A stretch of DNA of 64,000 nt from Robiginitomaculum sp. (GCA_015485155.1 WFUF01000027.1:1-64000); one strand, 5' to 3'; positions 1 to 10,264 are shown, numbered from the stretch's first letter. A program made the numbers and translations. The notes: a model not told the origin generated them from the letters alone.

Positions 1-315
1 AAGGGTAATAAACTGACCCTTAAATGACCCTTCTATATACTAACTGACCCTTTGGTTTAGGGGATAAGTGTAAAAGGCGCCCGCCCTTGCCAGAGCTGTT
101 ATAATGTAAGGGTTGGGGCTAAAGCCTCTGACAAAATGCTCTTTGACAGGTAAATATTTCTTTTCAAACCCAATAAAACAAAAGGGTTCTGCCAGTATGC
201 ATTACGCAAGCAATTTTAGCAGGCAGTCGTATAAATATCCCTGCCTCTGGCTCTTATCCCGTGAAGAAAACGATAAAAAGTTTTTATAACAATGAAGCGG
301 GATATATTCCTGACG

Positions 316-807
316 TTAAGTGCGGATCTGATCAGGGGTTGTTGGATTATAACCAAAGCCTGCGCATGGCGGCGTCAGGCCCAATTGAGTTAGCACATAT
401 CCCATTGCAGCAAAATGATGAATCGTATGGCTGTGCGCTTGAATAAGCAGTGCTGACAGGGTGTAGAGGTTGGTTACTTCACCTGCGCCAAGATCATCGG
501 TAACGCTGATAATTTGTTCAAAATCAACACCTTGAAGATCGGCAATCTGGCTTAGGATATGCTCAAGATAGGTTAAGGCAGCATGGCGATCATACTCAAT
601 ATTACGATTACGCTGCCTTGCTGCCAGATTAACATTGTAATCAGCCATGCCTTCAAAAATACAGTTAAAGATATCCAGAACATGGCGGATATGGCTACCA
701 ATGCTAGAGTGATAAGGCGCAACGGAGCTGTCCTGATACTGTTCATCGGTAACCGAATTGATCAGTATAATGCCGGTTTTCAAATTATTGGCTATGGTTT
801 CAAGCAT
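316..807 (-). CDS. DinB-like family protein
   Basis: 163 aa ORF; N-terminal SSIGSHIRHVLDIFNCI and C-terminal HSHTIHHFAAMGYVL resemble the His-rich helical bundle of DinB/YfiT-like proteins. Confidence 0.55.
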   Translation of the reverse strand: MLETIANNLKTGIILINSVTDEQYQDSSVAPYHSSIGSHIRHVLDIFNCIFEGMADYNVNLAARQRNRNIEYDRHAALTYLEHILSQIADLQGVDFEQIISVTDDLGAGEVTNLYTLSALLIQAHSHTIHHFAAMGYVLTQLGLTPPCAGFGYNPTTPDQIRT

Positions 808-869
808 GAGCGCAATCTACTAAAAGCCCCCGACAACGCAACCCGGCGCTGCTCACAGTTTTGTGTAGA

Positions 870-913
870 GCATTTTTAGCAAAAGTGGGAACCGGTTTTG
901 CGGCCAAAAATGC
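870..913. repeat. Dispersed palindromic element, simple copy (GCATTTTT-a-GCAAAA...TTTTGC-ggcc-AAAAATGC)
   Basis: Nested inverted repeats read directly; further copies at 930-1044 and 13150-13236. Confidence 0.8.
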
Positions 914-929
914 GATAAACAAAGATTCT

Positions 930-1044
930 GCATTTTTAGCAAAAGTGGGAAGGTTTTTGTTCGCTACCGCCTAGCGGCTACTTGAGGACTCTTTTGTGCG
1001 CTACCGCTTCGCTACTTGAGCGCGGGTTTTGCGGCCAAAAATGC
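930..1044. repeat. Dispersed palindromic element, composite copy with an insertion in its loop
   Basis: Same GCATTTTTAGCAAAAGTGGGAA start and GGTTTTGCGGCCAAAAATGC end as 870-913, separated by an internally repeated segment (cgctaccgc...ctacttgag twice). Confidence 0.8.
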
Positions 1045-1119
1045 GACAGATAAAAGATTAGAGCAAATTAACAGACCCTGGCCCTAAAATGCTCTAATCG
1101 GAATGTCCCTTTCCTTAAA

Positions 1120-2202
1120 TCAAGCTGCCTTTAAACCTTTGTCTCTGGCGGCCAATATGCGTCTGGTTGCGATTTCATCGGCCACTGTCACCGTGGACAT
1201 ATCATTAGCCAAGGATGCATCAATAATCTCTGCAACCGTTTGCTCGATACCTGCAACTTTTTGGTCAACCCATTTGTGATCAATAACTCCCTTGACCTCA
1301 GGAGCAATATTGATCACTCCACCAGCATTGATTACATAATCAGGAGCATAAATAATCCCGTCTTTGTGTAAACGCTCTCCAAGCACATCATTTGACAACT
1401 GATTATTGGCTGACCCTGCGATAACTTTGGCCTGCAACTGCCCGACATTGTCCTCATTTATAACACCGCCTCTGGCGCATGGAGCAAAAATATCGCATGT
1501 CTCGACCACTATTTGATCAGGATCCACGATTTTAGCGCCGAACTCTTTTTGTGCTTTTTGTAAAGTGGCATCATCAATATCAGCGACCAGCAATTTGGCA
1601 CCCGCCTTGTGCAGATCCTCGCACAACCGCCAGCCAACCTTGCCCAGCCCCTGTACTGCGACTTTAAGCCCCTGAAAACTGTTTGTTGAAAACGCTCTTA
1701 CAATACAGGCCCGCATGCCAACAAACACCCCTTGCGCAGTCAATGGCGACGGATCACCCATACCACTGTCCAGCCCGACCACATGAGTGGTAGTAAGACG
1801 CATATTACTGGCGTCTTCAACGCTTACATTCATGTCTTCTGCTGTGATATAGCGACCGCCCAGACTATCTACAGCCCGACCAAAGGCCTTAAACAGCTCT
1901 GCCCGTTCCGGCCCTTGATAGCGCGGATTATTATTCCAGCTTTCAGGGACCATGATAACCGCCTTGCCACCACCAAGCTCTAATCCTGCCAGTGAGTTTT
2001 TCAGGCTCATTCCCCGCGATAACCGCAACACATCATTTAAGGCTTCGGAGGAATTGGAATAATTCACCAGGCGGCACCCGCCCAAAGCAGGGCCAATATC
2101 CGTCGAATGAATAGCAATAATCGCTCTCATTCCTGTAGGTTCATCAACAAAAAAATGTACCGATTCATGGTGTCGATACGCACTGTCTTCAAATACGCTC
2201 AT
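1120..2202 (-). CDS. Glu/Leu/Phe/Val dehydrogenase family amino-acid dehydrogenase
   Basis: 360 aa; GGCRLVNY, LGGGKAVI, VQGLGKVGWRLCEDL Rossmann motif, PDYVINAGGVIN. Confidence 0.93.
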   Translation of the reverse strand: MSVFEDSAYRHHESVHFFVDEPTGMRAIIAIHSTDIGPALGGCRLVNYSNSSEALNDVLRLSRGMSLKNSLAGLELGGGKAVIMVPESWNNNPRYQGPERAELFKAFGRAVDSLGGRYITAEDMNVSVEDASNMRLTTTHVVGLDSGMGDPSPLTAQGVFVGMRACIVRAFSTNSFQGLKVAVQGLGKVGWRLCEDLHKAGAKLLVADIDDATLQKAQKEFGAKIVDPDQIVVETCDIFAPCARGGVINEDNVGQLQAKVIAGSANNQLSNDVLGERLHKDGIIYAPDYVINAGGVINIAPEVKGVIDHKWVDQKVAGIEQTVAEIIDASLANDMSTVTVADEIATRRILAARDKGLKAA

Positions 2203-2303
2203 AAAGCCCGCTCGCCATTTGAAATCACAAAACCGTTATAATCTGGGGTCCTGTGATTTGGGTTCAGAAATTGCGCCAACTGCGGACCTGATTTTTGGTG
2301 GCC

Positions 2304-3209
2304 TCACCTCTCGGCGCGCTGCTTGATAACCCGATAACGATAAACGGCTGCGTCACCTACTTCAAGTGCGTGAAGGCGATTTTTTGCTGAATTCAGCTCT
2401 CTTACGAAAAAATCGCGCACAGGCTCAAGAATCGGCACCAAATCTATTGCGTTATTCAGTTCAATCGCAGAAGACTCGGCTTTTGCAATTGCTGCGCGCA
2501 AAGCCCGCATGGAACCTCCTGTGGTTTCCTGTACTCTTTGCACCGTAAAACCAGCCTGACGCAAAGCGCTCTCCCTTTCTCCGGGACTTTGCCAATAGCA
2601 TTCTTTGGCTGAACGATTGGCAAACCATGAAATCTCAGGTGCGCCAGGCTCGAGGCTTGGTTCCTCAAATACCATGGTCCCACCGCCAATAACTGCCAAT
2701 CCCAGCCAGTCTATGACTTTGGGCTGCGCAAAGGTAAGGACGGGCTCAACAGCTATCATGCCATGGGATCTGGTTTTAGGTGGAAATACCGTGTCCAGAT
2801 CTATGGTTCTGACCAGAACCTTGCCGCTTTGCCCTGAGTGTTCAATCAGCTCTTTAGCGGTATCTTCAACCTTGCAGCGCCAGTCATAGCCATGCACGAA
2901 GGTGGGTAGCATCTTGGCTATGTGTAAAGGAGCGCCTGCGCTGCCACAGCCTAAAACGCCGACAATTTTGTCTGCAGACAACTGAAAGCAGGAACTGGCC
3001 TTTTGCTCAAATGCTTCATCCGCAGGCCAAAATCGCCCACTGCCCCATGCTGCGTGCATCGCAACAATTTCAGGATCTCCGGAATATTTGGCAAGCACCC
3101 TGTCGCTTTCCAACGATTTGCGAGACACAGGCTTTGCCGGTGCTGCTGTTTTGACAGGCTTCGGCTTCTTCCATAATCCCGAAAATGAATCTGCAGAATT
3201 TTTCATCAT
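2304..3209 (-). CDS. Putative SAM-dependent methyltransferase-like protein
   Basis: VGVLGCGSAGAPLHIAKMLP resembles a class I methyltransferase motif; start taken at an internal Met because the upstream residues look non-coding. Confidence 0.45.
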   Translation of the reverse strand: MMKNSADSFSGLWKKPKPVKTAAPAKPVSRKSLESDRVLAKYSGDPEIVAMHAAWGSGRFWPADEAFEQKASSCFQLSADKIVGVLGCGSAGAPLHIAKMLPTFVHGYDWRCKVEDTAKELIEHSGQSGKVLVRTIDLDTVFPPKTRSHGMIAVEPVLTFAQPKVIDWLGLAVIGGGTMVFEEPSLEPGAPEISWFANRSAKECYWQSPGERESALRQAGFTVQRVQETTGGSMRALRAAIAKAESSAIELNNAIDLVPILEPVRDFFVRELNSAKNRLHALEVGDAAVYRYRVIKQRAER

Positions 3210-3282
3210 ATTTCTCATCCGCCAACAATAACACCTGCAGAGTAACCGAGCGGTTTCCAAACACAGTAAATATCAGGTAAAC

Positions 3283-4038
3283 TTGGACAACGCCCAAACC
3301 CGTCTGGAGACAAAAATGCGCCGAGACAGCCGACCAAAATGGCTCTTTGACTATATGACCCAATTCCGTGACTGGTGGGCTAAACACTTTGTATTTCCTC
3401 ACTTTGAAACAATAGGGCCGGATGCAAAATTCATTGGCCCCCGGCACATTCAGGTTTTCGGGCGTGGCATCAATGCCGGCAGAGCCTTACATATTATTGC
3501 AAGTTTTGATGCTCCAGTGCGCTTAACCGTATGGGCTGGCGCGGGAAAATCAGGGCAGATTACGCTTGGAGACTGCGTGTTGATTACCGGAGGAACCCGG
3601 CTGTTAGCGGCCAAAAACATCACCATTGGTGATGGTTGCATGTTTGCCTCCGGCGCAATAATCAGCGATTGCGACTGGCATGGCATTTATGACCGTACAG
3701 AAATCGACGAGCAGGCAAAACCTGTAATTTTAGAAGAAAATGTCTGGGTCGGCACCAATGCCTTTATTGGCAAAGGCGTAACCATAGGAAAAAACAGCAT
3801 TGTTGGCGCCGGATCGATTGTCACAAAGAATGTACCCGCCAATGTAGTGGTCGCAGGCAATCCTGCAAGAATCGTGAAACAGCTAAACCCCGACGGCCCG
3901 TTCAAAACCCGCATGGACATGCTGGCTGACCCCCCTGCTCTAGAGCGCTTTATGGATGCAGCTTATGAAGAAATGCTAAAAGGCAATACCCTGCTTGACT
4001 GGATACGTTCGCAGATTGCACCTACAAGGAATGATTAA
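3283..4038 (+). CDS. Acyltransferase of the left-handed beta-helix (hexapeptide repeat) family
   Basis: ENVWVGTNAFIGKGVTIGKNSIVGAGSIVTKNVPANVVVAGNPARIVK. Confidence 0.85.
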   Translation: MDNAQTRLETKMRRDSRPKWLFDYMTQFRDWWAKHFVFPHFETIGPDAKFIGPRHIQVFGRGINAGRALHIIASFDAPVRLTVWAGAGKSGQITLGDCVLITGGTRLLAAKNITIGDGCMFASGAIISDCDWHGIYDRTEIDEQAKPVILEENVWVGTNAFIGKGVTIGKNSIVGAGSIVTKNVPANVVVAGNPARIVKQLNPDGPFKTRMDMLADPPALERFMDAAYEEMLKGNTLLDWIRSQIAPTRND

Positions 4039-4047
4039 ATCCTGATC

Positions 4048-6819
4048 TCAATCAACAAACGCCATGGGTGGTTTCCGGTGCCTTGTTGCCTGTTCATACG
4101 AATAGCCTAAAGAAAACAATTCCTTCTCATCAAATGGACGGGCAATCATTGTAATCCCTGCTGGCCATTTCTGATAAGAAAACCCCATAGGGATAGTCAT
4201 AGCCGGAAGCCCGGTGGCTGGGGCAAGGTTTTGCGAATTATCGCCTTTGTATTCGGCACTGCCGCGATCAATATGCGCAGGAGGATTGCTCCATGTGGGA
4301 TAGACCAGCACATCCAGATCCGCAGCATCCATTGCTGCTATCACATCAGAGCGATACATCTGACGCTTTTCATTAGCGGCAAACCTTTGACATGGCTGAT
4401 CCCACTGCTCCGGTGGGCGATCATCAGGGTATTGGGCAAAAAACTCCAGTCCGCCTTTGGCAGCAGGGCCATATTGACCAGATTGCAGCACCTCCCCTAT
4501 ACCGCTAATTGGTGCATTCTCCCCCAAAGTCCTTAGATAGGAACGCAAGTCATAACCAAAGGCCGGGCAGAACATACCATTTTTCAGATACTCTTGTATG
4601 TTTGGCACAACAACCGGATCAATGATTATTGCTCCTTGCGCCTGCATATCTTTAAGTGCCTGAAAGAATAAGCTGGTGACTTTGGGGTCAGCATCTTCAT
4701 GATCCACCCATTCGCGCAACACACCAATACGTGCGCCTTTTAGCGCCCCTTCATCAAGGAATTTTGTGTAATCTACTTCGCGCTTGCCCTTGCCAAGCTC
4801 TGTTGCCGTATCTTTGGCATCATAGCCGGCCAGCACATTAAAAAGCCGCGCAGTATCTGCTACAGAGCGTGCCATCGGCCCGGCAATATCACGATCAGAA
4901 GCAAGCGGTATAACCCCGTCACGACTGGTCAGACCAAAGGTCGAACGAATGCCGACCAATGCCAAATGCGAACTGGGGCCGCGAATGGAATTGCCCGTAT
5001 CTGAACCCAAACCTGCCACTGCAAAAGATGCGGCCACACCTGAAGCCGTACCACCGGAAGAGCCTGCTGGAACCCTGTTCAGGTCATAGGCGTTTTTTGT
5101 GCGCCCGAACGAGGATGAAATGGTTTCCCTGGGACTAAATGCCCATTCTGCCATATTGGTTTTTGCCAGCACTATGGCTCCGGCTTTGCGCAAGTTTTGC
5201 ACCATAAAGGCATCATCAGGCGGAATCGAGCTTTTCAAGGCAATGGAGCCACCAGTCGTTGGCATATCATAAGTATCAAAATTATCCTTCACCAAAACCG
5301 GCACGCAGTGCAATTCTTTGGTGATTCCACTAATCTTTTGCTCTTCATCCAAAGATCTTGCCTTACGCAAAGCATTGGTATTGATCATGGAAATGGCATT
5401 TAATCCGCTTTGCTGGTCGTATTTTGCAATTCGCCAAAGATATCTTGAAATAAGCTGCTGACAACTTATCTGTTTGTTGTTTAGAGCTTCCAGCACATCA
5501 GCAATTGAAGCTTCCACCGGATTAAAACTGCTCTTTGCGCTGGCACCAAAATGAGCATCGGCAAATTGTAGAAATGCCGGCCAGTCCTCTTTGGTTACCC
5601 CGTGAGTTCCCGGACGTATCCAGAACGCAATATTGGCCTCTGGCTTAAATGGAACCAGCCTGTCTTGCTGCAATCCGGTTTCGCCAAAAAACTCCCACGC
5701 CCTGCTCGCAGCCTGCGCCGCACGAAATGCCCCGTTAGGATCAGACCATACATCACGTCTGGCATTTCCCAAAAATACCGGTCGCGGCGCAATCAAGGCC
5801 AGCAATTGGTGCTGATCCACCGGCAGCTTGTCTGTGTTATTGGAAAATGATGCAAATTTTCTGGAAAACCAGTGCGGATAAGATTTGGCAATTTTAGCAA
5901 CGGTTTCACCAATATTGCCCCGGCTAAGAGATGCGCCACCAGTGCCTGACTGATGGGCAATTACACCATCAATTCGCCGGTCAAATGCCGTAGCCAGCAA
6001 TGACGCTTTGCCATAACGGGAGTGACCATAAGATATGATAGCATCAAACCGATCATCAGATTGCAATGCATCAACCACCCGACCCTGCAGCCAGGCCCAC
6101 GCCGCCACTGCGCCCCAGCGTGTGTCGTCATTCTCATGACCGCTGGACATTGCAATAAGCGCTGCCGGGCCAGTATTGGTATTATCGGGGAAAACTTCGC
6201 CCGGATAGTGGGTGGCGATTGCATAACCACGATCAATAATTTCCTCGATCGGCGGGGTGGCAATATAGCGGCCAAATACATAACCGGCAATTTTTGAGAC
6301 TAGCCCGTTGCCCTCACAACCACGATGTGCCGGTAATTTGCTAATGCCAGCCAATGGAATAGTCACATTGGACGGACAAAAGGTCTGCATCATTATGACC
6401 GGCACCGGGCCATCCATATTTGCAGGCATCAGCACCACCAGATTAAACTGTCCGCGATTGGATTTTTGCAAAGCAGCATTGGCACCAAAACCGGCTTCAA
6501 CTTCTATCTGCCACTCTTCAAGCCGGGCCTTACCTGAGAGCGCCTTAAGGTCAAGGACAGTTTTAAGCTTTATATTCGTTGCTGATCTGTCCGGAAAATA
6601 GCCATATATATTTTCCTGTAAACCTGTAGCAAAAGCAGAAAATGGCTCGGCACTGGATGGGCCTTGCGCTTGCTGCTGCTCTGATAAAATCGGCGGGCGG
6701 GCAGCACTCCCTTCGGGTGTCAGACTTGCCCTGGCGATAGTTGCTTGCACACAGGCGCTCAATAATATAAGCGCAGTAATTACCAGCGCCCACCGCATTA
6801 TCATGATTTGCTTCCACAT
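4048..6819 (-). CDS. Lipoprotein fusing a CE15/glucuronoyl-esterase-like alpha/beta hydrolase to an amidase-signature domain
   Basis: Lipobox LLSAC; GHSRYGKASLLATAFDRRIDGVIAHQSGTGGA; then LVKDNFDTYDMPTTGGSIAL...PAGSSGGTASGVAASFAVAGLGSDTGNSIRGPSS amidase signature. Confidence 0.85.
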   Translation of the reverse strand: MWKQIMIMRWALVITALILLSACVQATIARASLTPEGSAARPPILSEQQQAQGPSSAEPFSAFATGLQENIYGYFPDRSATNIKLKTVLDLKALSGKARLEEWQIEVEAGFGANAALQKSNRGQFNLVVLMPANMDGPVPVIMMQTFCPSNVTIPLAGISKLPAHRGCEGNGLVSKIAGYVFGRYIATPPIEEIIDRGYAIATHYPGEVFPDNTNTGPAALIAMSSGHENDDTRWGAVAAWAWLQGRVVDALQSDDRFDAIISYGHSRYGKASLLATAFDRRIDGVIAHQSGTGGASLSRGNIGETVAKIAKSYPHWFSRKFASFSNNTDKLPVDQHQLLALIAPRPVFLGNARRDVWSDPNGAFRAAQAASRAWEFFGETGLQQDRLVPFKPEANIAFWIRPGTHGVTKEDWPAFLQFADAHFGASAKSSFNPVEASIADVLEALNNKQISCQQLISRYLWRIAKYDQQSGLNAISMINTNALRKARSLDEEQKISGITKELHCVPVLVKDNFDTYDMPTTGGSIALKSSIPPDDAFMVQNLRKAGAIVLAKTNMAEWAFSPRETISSSFGRTKNAYDLNRVPAGSSGGTASGVAASFAVAGLGSDTGNSIRGPSSHLALVGIRSTFGLTSRDGVIPLASDRDIAGPMARSVADTARLFNVLAGYDAKDTATELGKGKREVDYTKFLDEGALKGARIGVLREWVDHEDADPKVTSLFFQALKDMQAQGAIIIDPVVVPNIQEYLKNGMFCPAFGYDLRSYLRTLGENAPISGIGEVLQSGQYGPAAKGGLEFFAQYPDDRPPEQWDQPCQRFAANEKRQMYRSDVIAAMDAADLDVLVYPTWSNPPAHIDRGSAEYKGDNSQNLAPATGLPAMTIPMGFSYQKWPAGITMIARPFDEKELFSLGYSYEQATRHRKPPMAFVD

Positions 6820-7418
6820 GGCCTTTCAAACATCCGTGCGCGCCATGCATGTAGATGCGGTAGTTTTTCCTGATCAGGCTTCCACCTTGCAACCCGGGCA
6901 AAACCAATAGTGGCAAAGGCTGTAATATCGGCAATAGTAAAGCGATCACCGGCAATAAAGTCACGGGTCTTTAACTCACTGTTCAGGGTTTTGGCAAAGT
7001 TTTCAAATCCCTTTTCGCCTCGTGGAGCCAGTTCCGGGATTTGTTTTTCCAGTGCCGCAAATGCCGGGTGTCCGTGACGCAACCACCATGCCAGCGGCAT
7101 CAGCCACATCATTTCAACCCTGCGATCCCACATTTCAATAAAAGCGGTTTCTGAAGGAGTTTCTCCCATCAGGTTTGGATCAGGATACAGCCCTTCCAGA
7201 TAGCGGCAAATTGCCCGGCTTTCAGTCAAAGCCTGACCGTTTTGCAGCTCCAGCACCGGAACCTGTGCAAACGGACTTAGTTCACGAAAATCATCCCTTC
7301 GATGTTCTCCTTGAAACAGATCAATAAAGACGTGCTCAAGATCCGTAATATTCTTTTCCTTCAGAAAAAAATACACACGCTCCGCATTGGGTGCGCCTTT
7401 TGTACCATATAGTTTCAA
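6801..7418 (-). CDS. Glutathione S-transferase family protein
   Basis: MKLYGTKGAPNAERVYFFLKEKN...ALTESRAICRYLEGLYP; C-terminal FIAGDRFTIADITAFATIGFA. Confidence 0.92.
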   Translation of the reverse strand: MKLYGTKGAPNAERVYFFLKEKNITDLEHVFIDLFQGEHRRDDFRELSPFAQVPVLELQNGQALTESRAICRYLEGLYPDPNLMGETPSETAFIEMWDRRVEMMWLMPLAWWLRHGHPAFAALEKQIPELAPRGEKGFENFAKTLNSELKTRDFIAGDRFTIADITAFATIGFARVARWKPDQEKLPHLHAWRARMFERPCGSKS

Positions 7419-7570
7419 AACACATGCTCCAGCATTAAAACCACAGTGTGAGAGTCTACTAACGACTTGGCAAGCGCCTGCACGTTAAAAAATACAAAAC
7501 CCTGATATGCAAATTTTAAGTTCATTTTGAACCCAAGCGCTTCAGATGGGTTATGCGCTGGGTATAATCC

Positions 7571-8578
7571 CTAGACTCCGCCTACACCAATTCCCCTGTG
7601 GCAGGCCGCTGCTGCCTTGATAATGCTGACAGCCAATGCCCCTCCAGAGCCATCACCAAGCCCAAGACCCAAATCCAGAATTGGCTTTTTGCCAATACGA
7701 TCCAGCAATGCCCGGTGACTGTCTCTTGAGGTTACGGAACCTGCAACACAATGATCTATGCTTTTGGGATCAATGGCATGCAAAATAGCGGCACTGGCAG
7801 CAGCTACAAACCCGTCCAGCACAACCGGCACTTTCTGATATCTTGCGGCCAGTATTGCCCCGGCAATCGCCGCCAGATCTCGCCCGCCCAACCGCCTCAT
7901 AACCTCAAGCGGATCACCAAGCTGCCCCTGCTCCCGGGTGATTGCATCGTCAATGGCTCTGGTTTTTTCTAATAACAGGTCGGGTTTTTTCATTGCTGAT
8001 CCCGATTGTGACCAGAATGAGGCAGAACCGCCGAACAAGGCCAAGGCAACCGCACCGGCAGCAGTGGTGGCACCAGCGCCAACGGCACCTACCCCGATTA
8101 AATCAGGATTTTCGCTTAACGCTTCCATGCCATAGGCGATAGTAGCGGCACAGTCCTTTTCGCTCATTGCCGCTTCCAGTGTAATATCATTGGTTGGCAT
8201 TTCAGGAGCCAGCTCAACAATTCTAAGCCCACAACCAACCGTGCCTGCAATCTGGTTTACTCCGCCTTTACCTCCGGTCAAATCACTTATTTTGCTCATG
8301 GTTTCGTCAACCCCATAGGCAGAGACGTTTTGCCTTGCCACACCATGAGAACTGGCAAAAACTACAATTTGTGAGTTTTGCACTCTTGGTTGGCTTTGCC
8401 CCTGCCATCCTGCCAGCCAGATAGCAAGTTCGCTAAGCAGACCTAACTCACCTGAGGGCAGGGCAATTTCAACCTGTCGCTTTCCAGCTTCATTTTTTGC
8501 ATCAATATCTGCATCAGGAACTTTTGCGATCAGATCCCTGATATCATCAAATGGACTGTTTGTAAGCGGAAGGGCCAA
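7571..8578 (-). CDS. cobT: Nicotinate-nucleotide-dimethylbenzimidazole phosphoribosyltransferase
   Basis: VVFASSHGVARQNVSAY, GVGAVGAGATTAAGA, RLGGRDLAAIAGAILAARYQKVPVVLDGFVAAA. Confidence 0.9.
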   Translation of the reverse strand: MALPLTNSPFDDIRDLIAKVPDADIDAKNEAGKRQVEIALPSGELGLLSELAIWLAGWQGQSQPRVQNSQIVVFASSHGVARQNVSAYGVDETMSKISDLTGGKGGVNQIAGTVGCGLRIVELAPEMPTNDITLEAAMSEKDCAATIAYGMEALSENPDLIGVGAVGAGATTAAGAVALALFGGSASFWSQSGSAMKKPDLLLEKTRAIDDAITREQGQLGDPLEVMRRLGGRDLAAIAGAILAARYQKVPVVLDGFVAAASAAILHAIDPKSIDHCVAGSVTSRDSHRALLDRIGKKPILDLGLGLGDGSGGALAVSIIKAAAACHRGIGVGGV

Positions 8579-8724
8579 AGATTTGATCCCGTCTTTTACT
8601 AGAATCTGTCAAGACCACCAATATGCATGAATTTGACATCAAAGAACAGTCCTTACAGATAACAAGTTTGTTAGACAGCTTGTAACTGCTAGGCTAATAA
8701 GTTCTGATCTCAAGATCATAATTT

Positions 8725-9450
8725 ATGGAGAGCTTCATGCGCTTTGCCTTGGGTTATTTTGCAATCTTTGCACTTCTGGTGGCAGGATTGATACTTTTGG
8801 TGCGCCTGATTGCGCCTGAACAAATACAAGGCGAAGATCAGCAAATGAGACTGATCTACTTGTTATTGCTGTTATTCCTGATCGGTGGCGGTATATTTAG
8901 CACTAATCGTGCACAGATGGCATTGGCCTTAAAACAGGCCCTTATCTGGATAGCTATATTTTTGCTGGTAGTATTGGCCTTTTCATTTCGCCATGATTTT
9001 TCCATGATGGGAAACCGGATGGCTGGTGAACTAATGCCCGGCAAGACGATCCCTGTGCAAACCGATAAGGAACAAGGTAGCGGCTCTACCGTTGCCATTA
9101 CAAAATCCAATGACGGCCATTTTCGCGCCAATGGTAAGGTCAATAATACCCATGTAAGGTTTCTGGTTGATACCGGAGCCTCGATTATCGCCTTGACATT
9201 GAACGACGCCATACGTGCCGGCATTGCTATTGATAAGTTGAATTACACCATGCGCATAAGCACAGCCTCAGGCGAGACTTTTGGCGCTCCGGTGATGCTG
9301 GATAAGGTTTCAATCGGGCAAATTACCTTGCGCGATGTGCAGGCAGTTGTGCTAAAAGAAGGCTTGAATAACTCCCTACTTGGCATGAGTTTTTTAGGAC
9401 GTTTACAAAAATTTGAGGCCAGCAAAAATCAGTTGATTCTCAAGAAATAA
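8725..9450 (+). CDS. Retropepsin-like aspartic protease with N-terminal TM segments (TIGR02281-like)
   Basis: VRFLVDTGASIIALTLNDAIRAGI and NSLLGMSFLGRLQKFE motifs. Confidence 0.88.
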   Translation: MESFMRFALGYFAIFALLVAGLILLVRLIAPEQIQGEDQQMRLIYLLLLLFLIGGGIFSTNRAQMALALKQALIWIAIFLLVVLAFSFRHDFSMMGNRMAGELMPGKTIPVQTDKEQGSGSTVAITKSNDGHFRANGKVNNTHVRFLVDTGASIIALTLNDAIRAGIAIDKLNYTMRISTASGETFGAPVMLDKVSIGQITLRDVQAVVLKEGLNNSLLGMSFLGRLQKFEASKNQLILKK

Positions 9451-10264
9451 GCCCATCACGGAACATCAAAATTCCGGTTACCAGCAATAACACTCCAAAC
9501 AATCTCCGCAAGGCAAGCGCCGGTAAAGCGTGAGCCATGCGTGCCCCCACCGGAGCCAGGGAAGCGGTTAATATGGAAATAGCCAAAAACCCTGGTATAT
9601 TTACGAACCCCACCGAAAACGGCACCGATATTTGCGACCACCAGCCAGTAACCATATAAAGCAAGGCAGCAGGCAAACCAACAGCCACCCCAAATCCGGC
9701 AGCAGTACCAACAGCCCGGTGGATCGGCTTGCCGCATAAAGTCATAAGAATAACCCCAACCACACCGCCACCAATACCTGCCATGGCCGAACTTATTCCG
9801 ATAAATCCTGCTAGCCCTATCTTTGCCAATCCACCGGGAAGTTGGGAGGCAAGCCGCCAGTCTTGGTTGGCAAACCCCATTTGCAAGGCAATAAGGATCA
9901 TAAAACCACCAAAGCCTGTGATCAACCAATGCCCCGGCAGATAAGAAGCCAATAGCGCACCTGCAATCACTCCTGGCACTATCCATGGTATCCATGATTT
10001 TAACACGGACACATCCACTGCCCCACGCTTATAATGAGCAAATACTGACCTAAGCGATGTTACCACAATGGTTGCAAGAGATGTGGCAATTGCAGACTTC
10101 ATTGCCACATCATCAGCCACACCAAACTGGATCAGCACTGCATAAAGTGCAGGAACTATTACCACGCCGCCACCAACACCAAACATTCCGGCCACCATGC
10201 CTGCAAATGCTCCAGCAGCAATGAGCGCTAAAAAAAGATCAATGTTTTGCACCAGCGCTTCCAT
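9440..10264 (-). CDS. TauE/SafE family sulfite exporter-like membrane protein
   Basis: GMVAGMFGVGGGVVIVPALY and GISSAMAGIGGGVVGVILM motifs; start set at internal MEALVQ. Confidence 0.9.
   Translation of the reverse strand: MEALVQNIDLFLALIAAGAFAGMVAGMFGVGGGVVIVPALYAVLIQFGVADDVAMKSAIATSLATIVVTSLRSVFAHYKRGAVDVSVLKSWIPWIVPGVIAGALLASYLPGHWLITGFGGFMILIALQMGFANQDWRLASQLPGGLAKIGLAGFIGISSAMAGIGGGVVGVILMTLCGKPIHRAVGTAAGFGVAVGLPAALLYMVTGWWSQISVPFSVGFVNIPGFLAISILTASLAPVGARMAHALPALALRRLFGVLLLVTGILMFRDGLIS

Noticed and set aside
2215-2300. AAATCAC...GTGATTT inverted repeat followed by gcgccaactgcgga, as a possible decayed copy of the palindromic element
   Set aside because: Lacks the TGCC hairpin and the CTTY/RAAG helix; similarity too weak to call.
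7419-7570. Possible cobalamin riboswitch or structured leader near cobT
   Set aside because: The region is downstream of cobT and upstream of the GST gene on the minus strand, and no B12-box-like sequence was seen here or upstream of cobT (8579-8724).
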